From: JAVJSD01 sp040219575
Lineage (GTDB): Bacteria > Planctomycetota > Planctomycetia > Pirellulales > Pirellulaceae
Reading direction: 5' to 3'
Length of the DNA: 41,608 nt
NCBI GenBank assembly: GCA_040219575.1
Contig: JAVJSD010000136.1
Coordinates: forward strand, 1 to 41,608
The notes beneath the pieces are model-generated. The model was not told the origin of the DNA. It saw nothing but the letters and a program-made list of their open reading frames with translations, and made no database searches. Position numbers and translations under genes: made by a program. This document shows, in pieces, positions 41,017 to 41,608 of the stretch (position 1 is its first letter; each line of letters starts with the position of its first letter).

Positions 41017-41608
41017 GCTGGGAATACCTCGTCGTGTGACAGACGATGACCATCGCCGCCGTTCGTGCGAAGAACCTGCAAGGGCAGGGCCAACGCCGCC
41101 TGGCGGCGAACAATTCTAGCCTTGTGAGCACCAAATCCGGCCTGCGGGGGCGCGCAACGTGGCCTCACAACGTGTGTTAGTGTCGCCGACCGGCGGATTG
41201 GTTCATCCAGTCGGCAAAATCGACAGCACCGCTGTGCTTTCGCACCAAAGACGGGAAAAAGGGAACTCCGACGCGACCGCGCGGCGGTAACTCCCTAATT
41301 CCACAGTAATTGCAGCCCAACGAATTCGCTACTGCCCCGCGACAAGAACGCCCGGCGCCATCGGCGCAAGGCCGCCCACGCCCGTAATTTCGCGCCGCGG
41401 CGAACCGCCCAGCGGGCCAATGCGCCCAACGACGGCCGTTTCCGCATCCCCCCACGGGAATGGTTTCACAAGCCCGGATGATTCATGAAGTTCGTCGCGA
41501 GAGGTCGTAAGGGATTTCGTGGCCAGGCGGACGAACGAATCGCCCGCAGTCGGATTGAAATCCGGCGAGGACGATTCGTGAAGTCCAACGCAGTCCACGA
41601 AAGCACTT
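41017..41608. other. non-coding interval upstream of the MoxR cluster, possibly repeat-derived
   Basis: No convincing gene is seen in this 592-bp stretch, which should hold the promoter of the MoxR cluster. The string AGCCCGGATGATTCATGAA near 41471-41489 resembles AGCCTGGATTATTCATC at the right flank of the IS element (3195-3211). An open frame begins with ATG at 41485 and runs off the window (Arg-rich); it could be a gene start or, more likely, repeat sequence. Open frames on the minus strand here have no recognisable motifs. Confidence 0.45.

Noticed and set aside
41329..41598. Minus-strand 89-codon open frame at the right edge
   Set aside because: It has no recognisable motif and lies in sequence that resembles a dispersed repeat, with internally similar LHESS segments.
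41485..41608. Plus-strand gene start running off the window
   Set aside because: It is only 41 codons, Arg-rich, without a ribosome site, and overlaps repeat-like sequence; it cannot be supported without further sequence.

Overview
The window looks like chromosomal DNA of a GC-rich planctomycete, probably of the Pirellulales type. This is inferred from gene content and style: a large MoxR/DUF58/BatA-like/VWA cluster, many very long exported proteins of unknown function, an exported ThuA-domain protein, HtrA-type proteases next to an NPCBM-domain protein, and intergenic spaces filled with short hairpin repeats. No rRNA, tRNA, CRISPR array or replication origin was recognised.

Layout. Positions 1-440 hold a possible gene tail and a dispersed repeat. 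Positions 441-1938 (+) encode a membrane protein with a zinc ribbon and a Toprim-like domain, followed by an overlapping TPR lipoprotein. Positions 1950-3193 are an apparently complete IS630-family element with terminal inverted repeats, TA flanks and a -1 frameshift site in an A9 run. Positions 3450-8895 (-) encode an App1-like phosphatase, an alkyltransferase/endonuclease V fusion, an MlaF-MlaE fusion transporter and a membrane-anchored MCE-like protein. Positions 8896-9461 are non-coding with an inverted repeat. Positions 9462-16954 (-) encode an ABC ATPase without a permease, a large exported membrane protein, a MazG-type pyrophosphohydrolase, a TPR/HExxH peptidase-like protein and a ThuA-domain protein. 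Positions 17193-20760 (+) encode a Gly/Tyr-rich exported protein, a RavA-like AAA ATPase and its probable VWA-like partner.

Positions 20789-41016 are twenty kilobases of minus-strand genes. Read from the right they are MoxR ATPase, DUF58 protein, BatA-like VWA protein, second VWA protein, a DUF4175-like membrane protein, a coiled-coil protein with an 18-bp repeat tract, a Gly-linker exported protein, an NPCBM-domain protein, an intact HtrA-like protease and two HtrA-like proteins that have lost all three catalytic residues. Overlapping start and stop codons tie MoxR to DUF58, BatA-like to VWA, and NPCBM to protease. The right half therefore looks like an envelope-associated chaperone/VWA module followed by a protease/pseudoprotease module. 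Whether they form one system is inference.

The strongest candidates for new biology are the active protease with two dead paralogues (one also carrying a dead alpha/beta-hydrolase domain), a VWA domain interrupted by a predicted transmembrane hairpin, the membrane-tethered Toprim-like protein, the MCE-like plus MlaF-MlaE pair, a recurring 15-bp in-frame tandem repeat in six genes, and a REP-like hairpin family in the intergenic spaces.
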